Positions 16,574 through 25,383 of a stretch of DNA of 64,000 nucleotides are shown here, piece by piece. The notes under the pieces were generated by a model that worked only from the letters and a program-made list of their open reading frames with translations, was not told the DNA's origin and searched no databases. This DNA is from UBA947 sp031550975 (GTDB lineage: Bacteria > Cyanobacteriota > Vampirovibrionia > Gastranaerophilales > Gastranaerophilaceae): contig JAVBOC010000001.1 in NCBI GenBank assembly GCA_031550975.1, positions 1 to 64,000 on the forward strand, read 5' to 3'. Every line of letters starts with the position of its first letter. Positions within the stretch are counted from its first letter, which is position 1. The translations under genes and the position numbers were made by a program.

Positions 16574-16921
16574 ATGAGAGTAACTTATTTAGACAAACCT
16601 GTATCAAAGATTAACATTGGTGATTTTGCAAAAATCTTGCAAAAAACGGCTATTGAAAATCGGACTGTTGCGGCGGAATTGGCTGAAGAAGGCGTAAGAC
16701 AAAATGTAACACCAAGAGTTGTACGCCAAGTCACTGATTATAAGGGAATGAGCTTGTTTGGACCAAAAGGTCATTTGACAAAAATAGGTCGCAAGTTGTT
16801 CTTGGAACATTTTGCTGAAATGGGCATGAAAGATCCAAAGAAAACTACTATTAGAGAGTATCTGAAAAAGATTTTAGAGATTGAAGCAGAAAGAGCTAAA
16901 TCTTTAGATACAGTTGCATAG
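16574..16921 (+). CDS. Hypothetical small basic protein
   Basis: A 115-residue soluble protein with mixed helix and a basic C-terminus. No motif recognised. ATG 16574 has GAAAGGGGA five bases upstream, which fixes the start over the TTG at 16556. A strong terminator follows. It is probably monocistronic and well translated. Confidence 0.65.
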   Translation: MRVTYLDKPVSKINIGDFAKILQKTAIENRTVAAELAEEGVRQNVTPRVVRQVTDYKGMSLFGPKGHLTKIGRKLFLEHFAEMGMKDPKKTTIREYLKKILEIEAERAKSLDTVA

Positions 16922-16939
16922 CAGATATTAGTTTAAAAA

Positions 16940-16975
16940 CAAAGCGCCGAGTTTTTAAAACCCGGCGCTTTTATA
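16940..16975 (+). terminator. Rho-independent terminator
   Basis: Stem AAAGCGCCG (16941-16949) with CGGCGCTTT (16963-16971), extended by T-rich sequence, directly after the gene at 16574. Confidence 0.8.
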
Positions 16976-16995
16976 TTGTTTAGCTGTTTTCTTTT

Positions 16996-17084
16996 GTCAT
17001 CCTGAACTTGATTCAGGATCTTGCCCCTAAGCGACTTGTTCAAGCCTTAACGAGGATCAGATTCCGGATCAAGTCCGGAATGAC
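16996..17084. repeat. Family D element, hybrid of two arm subtypes
   Basis: An 89-bp element with ends GTCAT and ATGAC. The left arm is the small hairpin CCTGAACTTGATTCAGG; the right arm is TTCCGGATCAAGTCCGGAA. Confidence 0.85.
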
Positions 17085-17100
17085 AAAGAGAGTGTATTGT

Positions 17101-19260
17101 TTAGCATGATCTGGTGCAGCTGCAGCCGCAAGTGCATCCGATTGCTGCTTTTGCTTCGTTTAGGCGAACTTTGATACGTCCGTCAACAGCGATTCCTTCT
17201 CCGGTTTTTTCAGAGATTAGAAGCGGGTTGATATCTAACTCGTCGATGAATTTGAAGTCATTAACAAGTTGCGACAATCTCAATAACGTTTCTTGGATTT
17301 GGTCGATTTGTGCCGGTTTTGTGCCACGAGCGCCTTCGAGCAAGTGATATGCTTTTACGGATTTAATCATCTCAAGCGCTTCATCATTAGTGAGTGGCGC
17401 AAGACGGAAAGTTACGTCTTTCATAACTTCGATGAACACCCCGCCAAGACCGAACATCATCATCGGGCCGTATTGAGGGTCGGTTGCGATACCGCAAACC
17501 ATTTCGCGGCTGCCTTTTACCATCTCTTGGATGATTACGCCTTCTAAGCCTTCGATAAGACCTTTTTCTTCCAGTCTGCCAAGAAGCGCGTTGTATTCGT
17601 TTACTAATTGTTCTTCTGAACAAATATTTACAACAACTCCGCCCACGTCAGTTTTGTGAGAAGTTGTTTTTGAAGTCATTTTCATTACAACAGGATAACC
17701 GATTGAGTTGCCAAGTTCTTTAACCTGGTTAACATCAGTTGCCAAGCCATATTTACAAGCGCGGATTCCATAAGCTTGCAACACGTCGATACTTTCTAGT
17801 GTTGTAAGTTGGTCGCGGCCTTCTGCGATTGAGCCTGCAATGATTTTTTCAACTTTTGCTTTATCAACGTCGAAAGTTGAAACTTGACCAACCGGTTTGT
17901 TTTTCCAGTCAGAGTATTCAAGCAAGCGTCTCATAGCGCGCGCGCCTTCTTCAGCGTAAGCATAGAACGGCATGTTGACTGTTTCAAATTCAGATAATTT
18001 TGTGAAGAAGTCAGCTGTTGTCATGAACACACCCACAACCGGTTTGTTAGGGTATTTTGCGCGAACATCCATAACCGCTTTTGCCATCTCAACGTCAGTT
18101 GCGCCCATAAGGAGCAAGTAAATTACCATTACCATATCAACGTTTTCGTCTTTTAAACAAGCTTCAAGTGATTTTTGATATTGCTCTGCGTTAGCCGAAG
18201 CAATCATATCAACAGGGTTTTTAACAGACGCTGCTGAAGGAAGAAAGCTTTTTAAATACTCGGTTGTTTCCGGTGCAAGTTTAGCGATTTCCATACCGTA
18301 TTCGCAAAGCGCGTCGGTTGCCATAATGCCAGGGCCGCCTGAGTTTGTTAAAATCGCAACTCTTTTTCCTTTCGGTAACGGTGAGTTTGCAAACGCTTGA
18401 GAAGTACCGAAAAGGTCTCTCAATTCAACTTCGCGGATTACGCCGGATTGTTTTAGTAGTGCGTCTGCTGCTTTATCTGCACCTGCAAGTGAACCGGTGT
18501 GAGAAGAAGCAGCTGAAGCTCCTGCCGCTGAACGGCCTGATTTTAATGCAATAACAGGTTTTTTCTTTGTTACGCGAGAAGCGATTCTGCGGAAGTTTGA
18601 CGGGTTTACGATACCTTCAAGATACAACATAATCTGTTTTGTATCTTCGTCGTTTTCCCAGTATTCAAGCAAGTCTTCAGCGTTAACGTCAGCCTGATTG
18701 CCGGCAGATACGAATTGTGAGAACCCGATGTTTAAGTCTTTTAGTACGTTTAAGATTCCGCAGCCAAGCGCGCCTGATTGTGAGCTGAATGCAACATCTC
18801 CTTTAACAGGAAGGGCTTGCGCGAAAGATGCGTCCATTGAGCAAGCTGTGTTGATGATACCAACGCAGTTTGGTCCGATTATGCGCATACCGTAGCTTCT
18901 GATTTTTGCTACTAATTCTTGTTCTAATGCAACACCTTCGCCGCCAACTTCTTTAAAGCCAGCAGAGATGATTACTAAGCCTTTGATGCCTTTTTTGTCG
19001 CACTGGTCAACTGTATCAAGAACGAATTTTGAATTGACGACCAAAACCGCCATATCAACTTCGCCTGGAACATCTAAAACACTTGGGTAAGTTGTTAAGC
19101 CGTACATATCCTCGCCTTTTGGGTTAACAGGATAAATTTTACCCTCGAATTTGTATTCAGTAAGTCTTTTCATAACCTCTGAACCAACCGTACCTTCCTT
19201 CGCTGAAGCACCAATTACGGCAATTGCTTTTGGCTTCATGATTTTGTCTAAGATGTTCAT
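17101..19260 (-). CDS. ADP-forming acyl-CoA (acetyl-CoA) synthetase, fused alpha-beta
   Basis: NDP-forming acyl-CoA synthetase of 719 residues. It converts acyl-CoA, ADP and phosphate to acid, ATP and CoA, a route of ATP formation in fermenters. Order: CoA-binding Rossmann domain (about 1-130, VIGASAKEGTVGSEV), succinyl-CoA-ligase-like domains (to about 450; catalytic His254 in SSHTGSLAG), then ATP-grasp (about 490-700, GYPVVMKMTSKTTSHKTDVGG). It starts at ATG 19260 with AAAGGAT upstream. The tail is odd: it ends in a run with six cysteines in 12 residues (CTCGCSCTRSC), which I do not know from the family. Confidence 0.88.
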   Translation of the reverse strand: MNILDKIMKPKAIAVIGASAKEGTVGSEVMKRLTEYKFEGKIYPVNPKGEDMYGLTTYPSVLDVPGEVDMAVLVVNSKFVLDTVDQCDKKGIKGLVIISAGFKEVGGEGVALEQELVAKIRSYGMRIIGPNCVGIINTACSMDASFAQALPVKGDVAFSSQSGALGCGILNVLKDLNIGFSQFVSAGNQADVNAEDLLEYWENDEDTKQIMLYLEGIVNPSNFRRIASRVTKKKPVIALKSGRSAAGASAASSHTGSLAGADKAADALLKQSGVIREVELRDLFGTSQAFANSPLPKGKRVAILTNSGGPGIMATDALCEYGMEIAKLAPETTEYLKSFLPSAASVKNPVDMIASANAEQYQKSLEACLKDENVDMVMVIYLLLMGATDVEMAKAVMDVRAKYPNKPVVGVFMTTADFFTKLSEFETVNMPFYAYAEEGARAMRRLLEYSDWKNKPVGQVSTFDVDKAKVEKIIAGSIAEGRDQLTTLESIDVLQAYGIRACKYGLATDVNQVKELGNSIGYPVVMKMTSKTTSHKTDVGGVVVNICSEEQLVNEYNALLGRLEEKGLIEGLEGVIIQEMVKGSREMVCGIATDPQYGPMMMFGLGGVFIEVMKDVTFRLAPLTNDEALEMIKSVKAYHLLEGARGTKPAQIDQIQETLLRLSQLVNDFKFIDELDINPLLISEKTGEGIAVDGRIKVRLNEAKAAIGCTCGCSCTRSC

Positions 19261-19297
19261 CTATGTATCCTTTCTGTTTATGTAAAAAATTTTATTA

Positions 19298-19404
19298 GTG
19301 AATCGTGAATTGTGAGTGGTGAGTAGTTCATCTTGTTCGTGCAAGCACTCACTGAATTATTTAATTTTTATTGAACCATTCACTATTCACTATTGTCTAT
19401 TCAC
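19298..19404. repeat. Family A heptamer hairpin
   Basis: About 107 bp. The left arm has four GTGA(A/G)TN units and the right arm three to four NATTCAC units, so the arms pair into a long imperfect hairpin. The middle holds TTCATCTTGTTCG and an AT-rich stretch ending TTGAAC. Confidence 0.8.
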
Positions 19405-19407
19405 TTT

Positions 19408-20031
19408 CTAATATCCGTTTTCAATCCATTCTCTAACCCGAAATTGTGCGCCCTGTTCTTGTGCGATTCTTTCACAGGCGGCTAAGTCTAAATTTAGTCC
19501 TTTGTAGCCTTCCACAACGCTAAGGGTGGTCTTTATCCCGCAATCCGCGCAACCTTTGGTGAACGAAAGCATTTCTTCGTAAGCGTTCTCGAATTTCGGC
19601 ACAGAAAGCTCGTTGTACTGCTTTTCATTTGGCGCGTTGAGACTTATTGAAATCTCATCAATCAGTCCTTTTAACTCCGTACAAACATTTCTCTTGTTGA
19701 TAAAATTTGCGTGGCCGTTTGTGTTCAGTCTGATTTTTTTGCCGGGATAGTTATTCTTGATGTAATGTGCAACTTCTTTTAAAATCTCTAATTTCAAAGT
19801 CGGTTCACCGTAGCCGCAGAAAATGATTTCAGCACTCGGACAGTCAGTCAGTCTCTCTTTTAACTGTTGGATTACGTCAAGCGCAGTGAAATCTTCACTC
19901 TCAAGCCAGAGATTAGAGCCGCAAACATCGTCTTTGTCGTTGCGGAGGCAGAAAATACAATCATTTGTGCACCTGTTGGTCAGGTTGATGTAAATTTTAC
20001 CTTCTAACTCATAAACTAACGTATTCGGCAT
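19408..20031 (-). CDS. Radical SAM protein, TatD-linked type
   Basis: A 207-residue radical SAM enzyme with the cluster-binding motif C21-x3-C25-x2-C28 (CTNDCIFC) and a GYGEPTLK glycine-rich SAM region. Its small size, the YINLTNRCTNDCIFC start and the FRVREW ending match the family described as associated with TatD nucleases. No tatD is adjacent here. The substrate is unknown. The gene is flanked by a repeat hairpin on its 3' side. Confidence 0.8.
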   Translation of the reverse strand: MPNTLVYELEGKIYINLTNRCTNDCIFCLRNDKDDVCGSNLWLESEDFTALDVIQQLKERLTDCPSAEIIFCGYGEPTLKLEILKEVAHYIKNNYPGKKIRLNTNGHANFINKRNVCTELKGLIDEISISLNAPNEKQYNELSVPKFENAYEEMLSFTKGCADCGIKTTLSVVEGYKGLNLDLAACERIAQEQGAQFRVREWIENGY

Positions 20032-20229
20032 AATAAAATTATGGCATGGTGAATATTTAAATACAAGGGCTTCAGGGCTTTTCTGAGTAAGCTTAATATT
20101 AATTTAATATTGTCTTGATGCGCTCGCTTATACAACTCACTATTTGATTATTTAAGCATTATGCGTAAATTTACGCTAAACCGTGAGGCCATTTTGCACA
20201 TTTCGCCTTTGGCTCAATGGCAAAAGAAG

Positions 20230-20260
20230 GCAAAATCCCCACCGAAGCGGGGATTAAAAA
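20230..20260 (-). terminator. Hairpin terminator after the 20270 gene
   Basis: On the minus strand AATCCCC and GGGGATT enclose GCTTCGGT, followed by TTTTGCC. It begins ten bases after the stop of the minus-strand gene. Confidence 0.7.
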
Positions 20261-20269
20261 TGCTCTCCG

Positions 20270-21832
20270 TTATTTCGCAAGCTGGGTTGGTTTTGCACCC
20301 TTTCCTTGCTCGTTCGAATAGTCAGTAACCCCCGGGAAGCTGTTTTGTCCCGTTCTCTTTCGGGTTACCGCGTATTGTATTTTTGGAATGATTGTTGATA
20401 GGAACAGGCCTGCTATCGCAAATCCTGCACCCCAGTTAAGAGCGTTTTTGCGGAAGTTATCTTTACACGCTTTTTTCACCATATCTACAGTTACGTCGCT
20501 GCCTGTTTTTTTGGCTTTGTCAATAATCTCTCTGACAAAGATTTCCATGTTGTCGTTAATTGATGTCAGTTCACCATAAGCGACGAATTTTGTTTTGTCA
20601 TTGTATGCCCCTTCTGTTGCAAGATTGTAGATATTTGCAAGGAGTTTAGGGTCGTTTATTTCGCCCCGCTGGAAGATTTCGCCGACTTGTTTTCTGGTTA
20701 ATATTTGATGGCCTTCAAATTCCGGCTGGAGCTGTGCCATATCTTTTGCCAATTCTTGCGCTTTTGTATCATTTTTGACGTGTTCAAGGAAGTCGCTCAA
20801 TTTAATTGTCTGGTGGTCGTCTGCCGTTTTAGGTGTTGTTGTAAATGATTTATAAAGTGCCGCAGTCATTTTTTTGTCTCTGGCAGCTTCATTGCCAAGT
20901 ATGACTTTTTCAAATTCTGCAACGCTCATTTTGCCATTATGCTGTTCGTGGTTAAGAATTTCTTGAAGCTTTTCACTGAACAGTCTTGCACTGATTGGGT
21001 TCAGACGCGAAGTCTTGCCGGTTTGTAATTGGTTAAGTCCTGCGTTGGTTAGCGGGACGCATGCCATGTAGAAGAAGGTCGAACCAAGATCGCGGATTAA
21101 ACCTTCTACGCGTTCGTGTTTGTTTCTAGCACAAAGTGCTCTTCCGCCGTCGACCCCGACTTCGGTCGAGAGGAGTTTAACTCTCTGACTGTTTTCAAAG
21201 CTGTTAGCAAGCGAAATTAATGATACTCCTCCGCCTTTGAAGGAAGGATTTTGCGTTTGTTTGTTAGAATTATTTTTCTGGTCATTTTTCTGCTTGGTGA
21301 ATTTATCAGAGCTAAACGCAATGTCTGCACCGTTTTCTTGTTTAGAGCTTCGTTTTCTCAAAATATAACGGGTAATAGCCTGGTTTGCTTTTGGTTCAAC
21401 AAATCCCATGAGTGCGTTTGCCATAAGAACAGCGATTGCGATTTTGCCGAACTTAAACATGCCGATTTGTTTTTCAGTAAGTGCTTTGCCGGCACCCAGC
21501 TTATAGTTGTGAATTGGGTTGCGGATATTATCTTTGCCCACGTCAAAATTAACATCAGCAACTTTTAGAAGTCTTGGACCGATTTTGTCGCCGAGTTTGT
21601 TAAAACCGTTGACCCCGCCATACCAGAAAACGGCGCCCAGTCCTTCTTCCATAAAGCGTTCGCGGCTCTCAATAAACCCGCCGCGTTTATAGGCTTGATA
21701 AGTTCTGCCTCCAATGACAAAACATTCAAGCACCATAAACGGTGCGATGCTTCTGCCTGCCATTTTGGTGACAAATCTTTCTGCAAGGCCGAACTTGCCT
21801 AATTGTTGAGCTACCGGGTTTACTGTTGCCAT
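20270..21832 (-). CDS. Lineage-specific membrane protein with NPSFKGG motif
   Basis: A 520-residue protein with hydrophobic stretches near residues 25-45, 145-165, 265-285 and 465-485. It opens MATVNPVAQQ and contains NPSFKGG at about residue 200, after a Gln/Asn/Lys-rich linker. The middle (about 290-450) is charged, helical and EF-hand-like in rhythm (for example NGKMSVAEFEKVI and TIKLSDFLEHV), but without full calcium loops. No family recognised. It is divergent from the gene at 22154, which has a related style, across a spacer with 47-bp repeats. Confidence 0.65.
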   Translation of the reverse strand: MATVNPVAQQLGKFGLAERFVTKMAGRSIAPFMVLECFVIGGRTYQAYKRGGFIESRERFMEEGLGAVFWYGGVNGFNKLGDKIGPRLLKVADVNFDVGKDNIRNPIHNYKLGAGKALTEKQIGMFKFGKIAIAVLMANALMGFVEPKANQAITRYILRKRSSKQENGADIAFSSDKFTKQKNDQKNNSNKQTQNPSFKGGGVSLISLANSFENSQRVKLLSTEVGVDGGRALCARNKHERVEGLIRDLGSTFFYMACVPLTNAGLNQLQTGKTSRLNPISARLFSEKLQEILNHEQHNGKMSVAEFEKVILGNEAARDKKMTAALYKSFTTTPKTADDHQTIKLSDFLEHVKNDTKAQELAKDMAQLQPEFEGHQILTRKQVGEIFQRGEINDPKLLANIYNLATEGAYNDKTKFVAYGELTSINDNMEIFVREIIDKAKKTGSDVTVDMVKKACKDNFRKNALNWGAGFAIAGLFLSTIIPKIQYAVTRKRTGQNSFPGVTDYSNEQGKGAKPTQLAK

Positions 21833-22153
21833 TTAATTATTTTTTCACCTATCCGAACAATCATTATAAAATACATAAAACTATTTTTTGCTAAAATTAT
21901 TATACAATTTAATATTTTGTTACACCAGAAACGATGCATCACTAATTACCCTTATATTTACCCCTGTTACACCAATAACGTCGCATTCTTCTCTATCCTT
22001 ATATTTACCCCTGTTACACCAAAGATTATACTTTTCTGTTAGTCCATTCAATCATTTTCTCCTTTGATAAGTTTTGTTAACATTGATAATGTTTTATGAC
22101 AATTATTCATCTTGAAAATTTTTGATATAATTGTGTAGGAAAGGTATGTGTAA
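21833..22153. repeat. Divergent spacer with 47-bp tandem repeats and an extended -10 promoter
   Basis: TGTTACACCA occurs at 21918, 21965 and 22012, exactly 47 bases apart; two nearly complete units and a partial third share CCTTATATTTACCCC before each copy. At 22123-22131 TGATATAAT forms an extended -10 for the plus-strand gene. The remaining spacer is AT-rich. Confidence 0.75.
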
Positions 22154-22969
22154 ATGACGGTTAAACCAGTACAATTTAGCAACGTTCAAGTTCATGGCGT
22201 TGATGGCCAAAACGAAGGTAAAAAGGGGACTCAAATTCCTTATAAAGGCGCGTATTATGGTAATCCGCCAATGACTTCGAGCGCGAAAGCAGGCATATTT
22301 TTTACAAGTGTTCTTGGTGTTTTAGGCGCACTCGCAATCATGGCTAAGACACATAAACTTTCCCTAAGTCCTAAAAATCTGGTTGAAACATATAAGAAAC
22401 TACCGATCAGAGAAGGGGCAGTAATGGCAATAGCCGGCGGCTCTGTCGTTGGCGGGCTTGTCGGGGGTACCATTTTTGACGATAAAAAGAATTTTGCGGC
22501 AAAATTGCGTGAAACCCTAAACCAAATTGTCGGGGCGGTCGGTGTTCCGTTAGCTTTTGTCAGTGCAGCATCGCACCTGTTTACTAAAGGTTTTGGCGGA
22601 GTAAAAGATGATGGCACAGCCGTCAAACCTTATTTTGAAAAAGCCGGACAATTTTTTGAAAAAACTAAGGGGGCAAAAGGCGCAGCAAAAGTTGTTGTCG
22701 CGATGGCGGCTCTTATTGCAGGAACATTTGCGGGTAACAAGGTTTCTAATGCAATTAATGAAAAAGTTTGTAATAAAAAAGTCGATAGAGGGGTTAAAGT
22801 AACCGATTTGGCGGCGCACGTTGACGATATTGGGATAGCAGCAACCTTGATGTCAGAAAAAGGCTCTAAATGGGGTCATATTATTTCAAGATTTGTTCCG
22901 CTTGCTCTGATTATTCCGGGCTACGAAGTCGGAGTAACCCAAGAAGGCCGCTACGACAAAAAGGGGTAA
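22154..22969 (+). CDS. Lineage-specific membrane protein with YKG motif
   Basis: A 271-residue protein starting MTVKPVQFSN with an IPYKGAYYG motif near residue 30. Hydrophobic Gly/Ala-rich segments lie at about 48-66, 92-112, 130-148, 180-198 and 248-262. No enzymatic motif is visible. The start ATG has AGGAAAGG upstream. It belongs to the same style group as the proteins at 1648, 20270 and 39744. Membrane association is likely; function unknown. Confidence 0.65.
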   Translation: MTVKPVQFSNVQVHGVDGQNEGKKGTQIPYKGAYYGNPPMTSSAKAGIFFTSVLGVLGALAIMAKTHKLSLSPKNLVETYKKLPIREGAVMAIAGGSVVGGLVGGTIFDDKKNFAAKLRETLNQIVGAVGVPLAFVSAASHLFTKGFGGVKDDGTAVKPYFEKAGQFFEKTKGAKGAAKVVVAMAALIAGTFAGNKVSNAINEKVCNKKVDRGVKVTDLAAHVDDIGIAATLMSEKGSKWGHIISRFVPLALIIPGYEVGVTQEGRYDKKG

Positions 22970-23003
22970 ATATAAAAGGACTTTCGTTTGCTACGACTCT
23001 CCG

Positions 23004-24476
23004 TTAAACCTCACCCAGGATTTCAAGCGTTGCACTGCAGCCGATTTCTTCGCGTGCAAGAACAGTCACGTCGCAGAAATAGTTTGATAACAGCGCAAAT
23101 AAAAGTGTTCTGAACTCCAGCGGTGCAATGATTTTTAGTTCTGAAAGTCCAACCTGTTTTGCTTTCTTTTCAATTTTTGCCACAAGTTTTTCGGCAAAAT
23201 TCGCGTCAATCCGAACAATCGCGTTGTCGTCTTCGTCAAAATCCGGTGCCATAGAATCAATCGTTTTATCAGAGATTTCAATTGCTGTAATTACACCGTC
23301 TTCGTTCATGTTTTGTTTGCAAATTCTGCGCGACATAGAAAGGCGGATTTTTTTGAGCAAATCGTGTCTTAAATTCTCTTGTGCAAAATCGTTTATGCGT
23401 TCAAAAATATACAGAATATCTTTTATCGAAACCCGCTCGCGGACTAAACTTGCGAGGATAAATCGCAAATCAGACATTGAGATAAAATCAGGGATTATGT
23501 CTTCAACAAGGTCAGAATTTTTCTTGTTTACAACCTCAACATAATTTTCCAATTCCTCATAATCCAAAAGGTCGTCAACTTGTTTTACTGCAACATATTC
23601 AAGCGCTTTTGCGATATATTCAGAGCCGGAGATTCCTTTTTCCCAGAAGGATTTGGTTTTTTCTTTCTCAATCCAGACAATATCTTTGCCGGTGATAGCA
23701 TCAACATCATAAATTGAGTTTTTAATTTTTTTGTCTAATTTAAGTTCGTCCGAGTAATACATAACGTAGTTCGGGTAAACCTGTGCCTTAAAGACTTCGA
23801 GCCCGCGGATGTTTATGCTAAATTCAAACGGGTTAAGGTTCTCGTCATCGCGGAAGAGGATTTTCGGGATGACGAACCCGAGTCCTTCAGTTAGTTCCAG
23901 CCTTGTTTTAACAGTTTGCGCAACAAGTTCTTCATCCTGCAGGCTGTGTTCAGGATCAATGTAGCCGAGAAGTTCCTCGCTCAATTGGATGGATAATTTA
24001 TCTTCGTGCAATTTTGCAAACATTTGTTCGGGCGAAGTCGCTTCAGCCAGTTTTTGACGCAATTCTTCAAGCTCTTTTAAGCCCGCAGAAATCTTGTCGT
24101 TTAATTTTTTTCTGCTAACAGACGCCGGTGCTTCTCCCTCTAATTCCGCTTTGGTTTTTGAAATTTCTTCTTGTTTTGCGCGGATTTTGCCCTGAATATC
24201 AAGACAAACCTCGTAAGGCGTGAGTTCAGGTGAGAGCATTTTTTCCATCTGAGAGCGGAAACTTGAGATATTTATAATATCATCGTTTTTGTCGGTGCTT
24301 CCCATTTCTGACATAAAAATACAATTGCAAACAAAACCTTCATCAGTTTCAACCTCTTGCATGCTATAGAGTTCCCAGCCGTTCATAGACATTTCATTAA
24401 GCAGGTTTTGCAAATCCTGCGTGTTGTCGCTCGAAACCGTTTTAATCACATATTGCATTTTATTATTCTTAAACAC
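23004..24476 (-). CDS. Soluble protein with FlhA/SctV C-terminal domain fused to a DUF4177-like domain
   Basis: Counting from Met at 24458: residues 1-50 (QYVIKTVSSDNTQDLQNLL then NGWELYSM) look like a DUF4177-type small domain, 85-150 are a likely coiled coil, and 155-484 match the cytosolic domain of FlhA. The diagnostic stretches are GLGFVIPKILFRDDENLNP and FSINIRGLEVFKAQVYP, then DIIPDFISMSDLRFILASL with VRERVSIKDI. FlhA/SctV is the export-gate protein of flagella and type III secretion, normally with eight membrane helices before this domain; here there are none. A GTG at 24476 with AGGAG four bases upstream is the best start, with ATG 24458 as the alternative. The export genes fliOPQR lie about 20 kb away. 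Confidence 0.8.
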   Translation of the reverse strand: MFKNNKMQYVIKTVSSDNTQDLQNLLNEMSMNGWELYSMQEVETDEGFVCNCIFMSEMGSTDKNDDIINISSFRSQMEKMLSPELTPYEVCLDIQGKIRAKQEEISKTKAELEGEAPASVSRKKLNDKISAGLKELEELRQKLAEATSPEQMFAKLHEDKLSIQLSEELLGYIDPEHSLQDEELVAQTVKTRLELTEGLGFVIPKILFRDDENLNPFEFSINIRGLEVFKAQVYPNYVMYYSDELKLDKKIKNSIYDVDAITGKDIVWIEKEKTKSFWEKGISGSEYIAKALEYVAVKQVDDLLDYEELENYVEVVNKKNSDLVEDIIPDFISMSDLRFILASLVRERVSIKDILYIFERINDFAQENLRHDLLKKIRLSMSRRICKQNMNEDGVITAIEISDKTIDSMAPDFDEDDNAIVRIDANFAEKLVAKIEKKAKQVGLSELKIIAPLEFRTLLFALLSNYFCDVTVLAREEIGCSATLEILGEV

Positions 24477-24546
24477 AGGACTCCTTTTTTTGAAATTATA
24501 ACCGATAAGCGGGTAAAAATCAAACTTCTTGCTGTTAAAATGCAAA

Positions 24547-25248
24547 ATGATGACGAAAAAAGAAATTTTTATTAAAGTAATGAAAGACGGCCCGTATTTG
24601 GTCTATGGGATGCCGGAGATTTCTGAAAAAATCATGTTAGACGGAGTCCACGAAGTCCCTGTTAAATATAGCGATGGCAAGATTTTTGAAGTCAAAACAG
24701 ACCCCGTTTCACTCTGCCGCTGCGGAAACACAAAATGTCCGCCGTTTTGTGATGGCGAACATGTTAATAGAGCCTTTGACGGTGCCGAAACAGCAAGTTT
24801 TGAGCCGATTATGAATGATACGGAAAAATACGAAGGGTTAAACATAGACTTGTATGATAACGAAAAATACTGTGCTTATGCGCGGTTTTGTGACGCTCAC
24901 GGGCGCATCTGGAACCTTGTAGGTTTAAAGAAAAAACGCTCTGACGATTATGTTATAAATCTTGCCAACCTCTGCCCTGCCGGTCGTTTAATGGTGCAAG
25001 ACAAGGAGGGCAATGCTATTGAACATCTTCTGCCAAAATCCATTGCGATTTTAGAAGACGACGGCTTAAAAATCAGCGGCCCAATATGGGTGCGCGGTGG
25101 AATCCGAATTGAGAGCGCAGACGGAAAAAGTTATGAAATCCGTAACCGACAGACGATTTGTCGCTGCGGCGCATCTCGAAACAAGCCGTTTTGTGACAGT
25201 GAACACGCGGTAATAAAATTTAAATCAATCCCTAAAAAAGGGTGCTAG
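24547..25248 (+). CDS. Protein with two CDGSH-type iron-sulfur motifs
   Basis: A 233-residue protein with two CDGSH-type [2Fe-2S] sites: CRCGNTKCPPFCDGEH (about residue 57) and CRCGASRNKPFCDSEH (about residue 209). Each supplies three Cys and one His. A divergent iron-binding stretch (YARFCDAHGRIWN) lies between them. Such proteins are redox or Fe-S transfer proteins; the partner is unknown. The start is ATG 24547 or 24550; the TTG at 24529 overlaps the neighbour and is rejected. It is divergent from the FlhA-like gene. Confidence 0.88.
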   Translation: MMTKKEIFIKVMKDGPYLVYGMPEISEKIMLDGVHEVPVKYSDGKIFEVKTDPVSLCRCGNTKCPPFCDGEHVNRAFDGAETASFEPIMNDTEKYEGLNIDLYDNEKYCAYARFCDAHGRIWNLVGLKKKRSDDYVINLANLCPAGRLMVQDKEGNAIEHLLPKSIAILEDDGLKISGPIWVRGGIRIESADGKSYEIRNRQTICRCGASRNKPFCDSEHAVIKFKSIPKKGC

Positions 25249-25269
25249 TTTTGAATTTCAGCCCCTTTT

Positions 25270-25356
25270 GTCATTCCGGACTTGATCCGGAATCTGACCC
25301 TGTTAGGGTTTATGCAAGCCGTACGAACCCAGATCCTGAATCAAGTTCAGGATGAC
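25270..25356. repeat. Family D element, hybrid arms
   Basis: An 87-bp element with GTCAT/ATGAC ends; left hairpin TCCGGACTTGATCCGGA, right hairpin TCCTGAATCAAGTTCAGGA. Confidence 0.85.
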
Positions 25357-25383
25357 AGACTACTATATGATGAAGACGAGATA

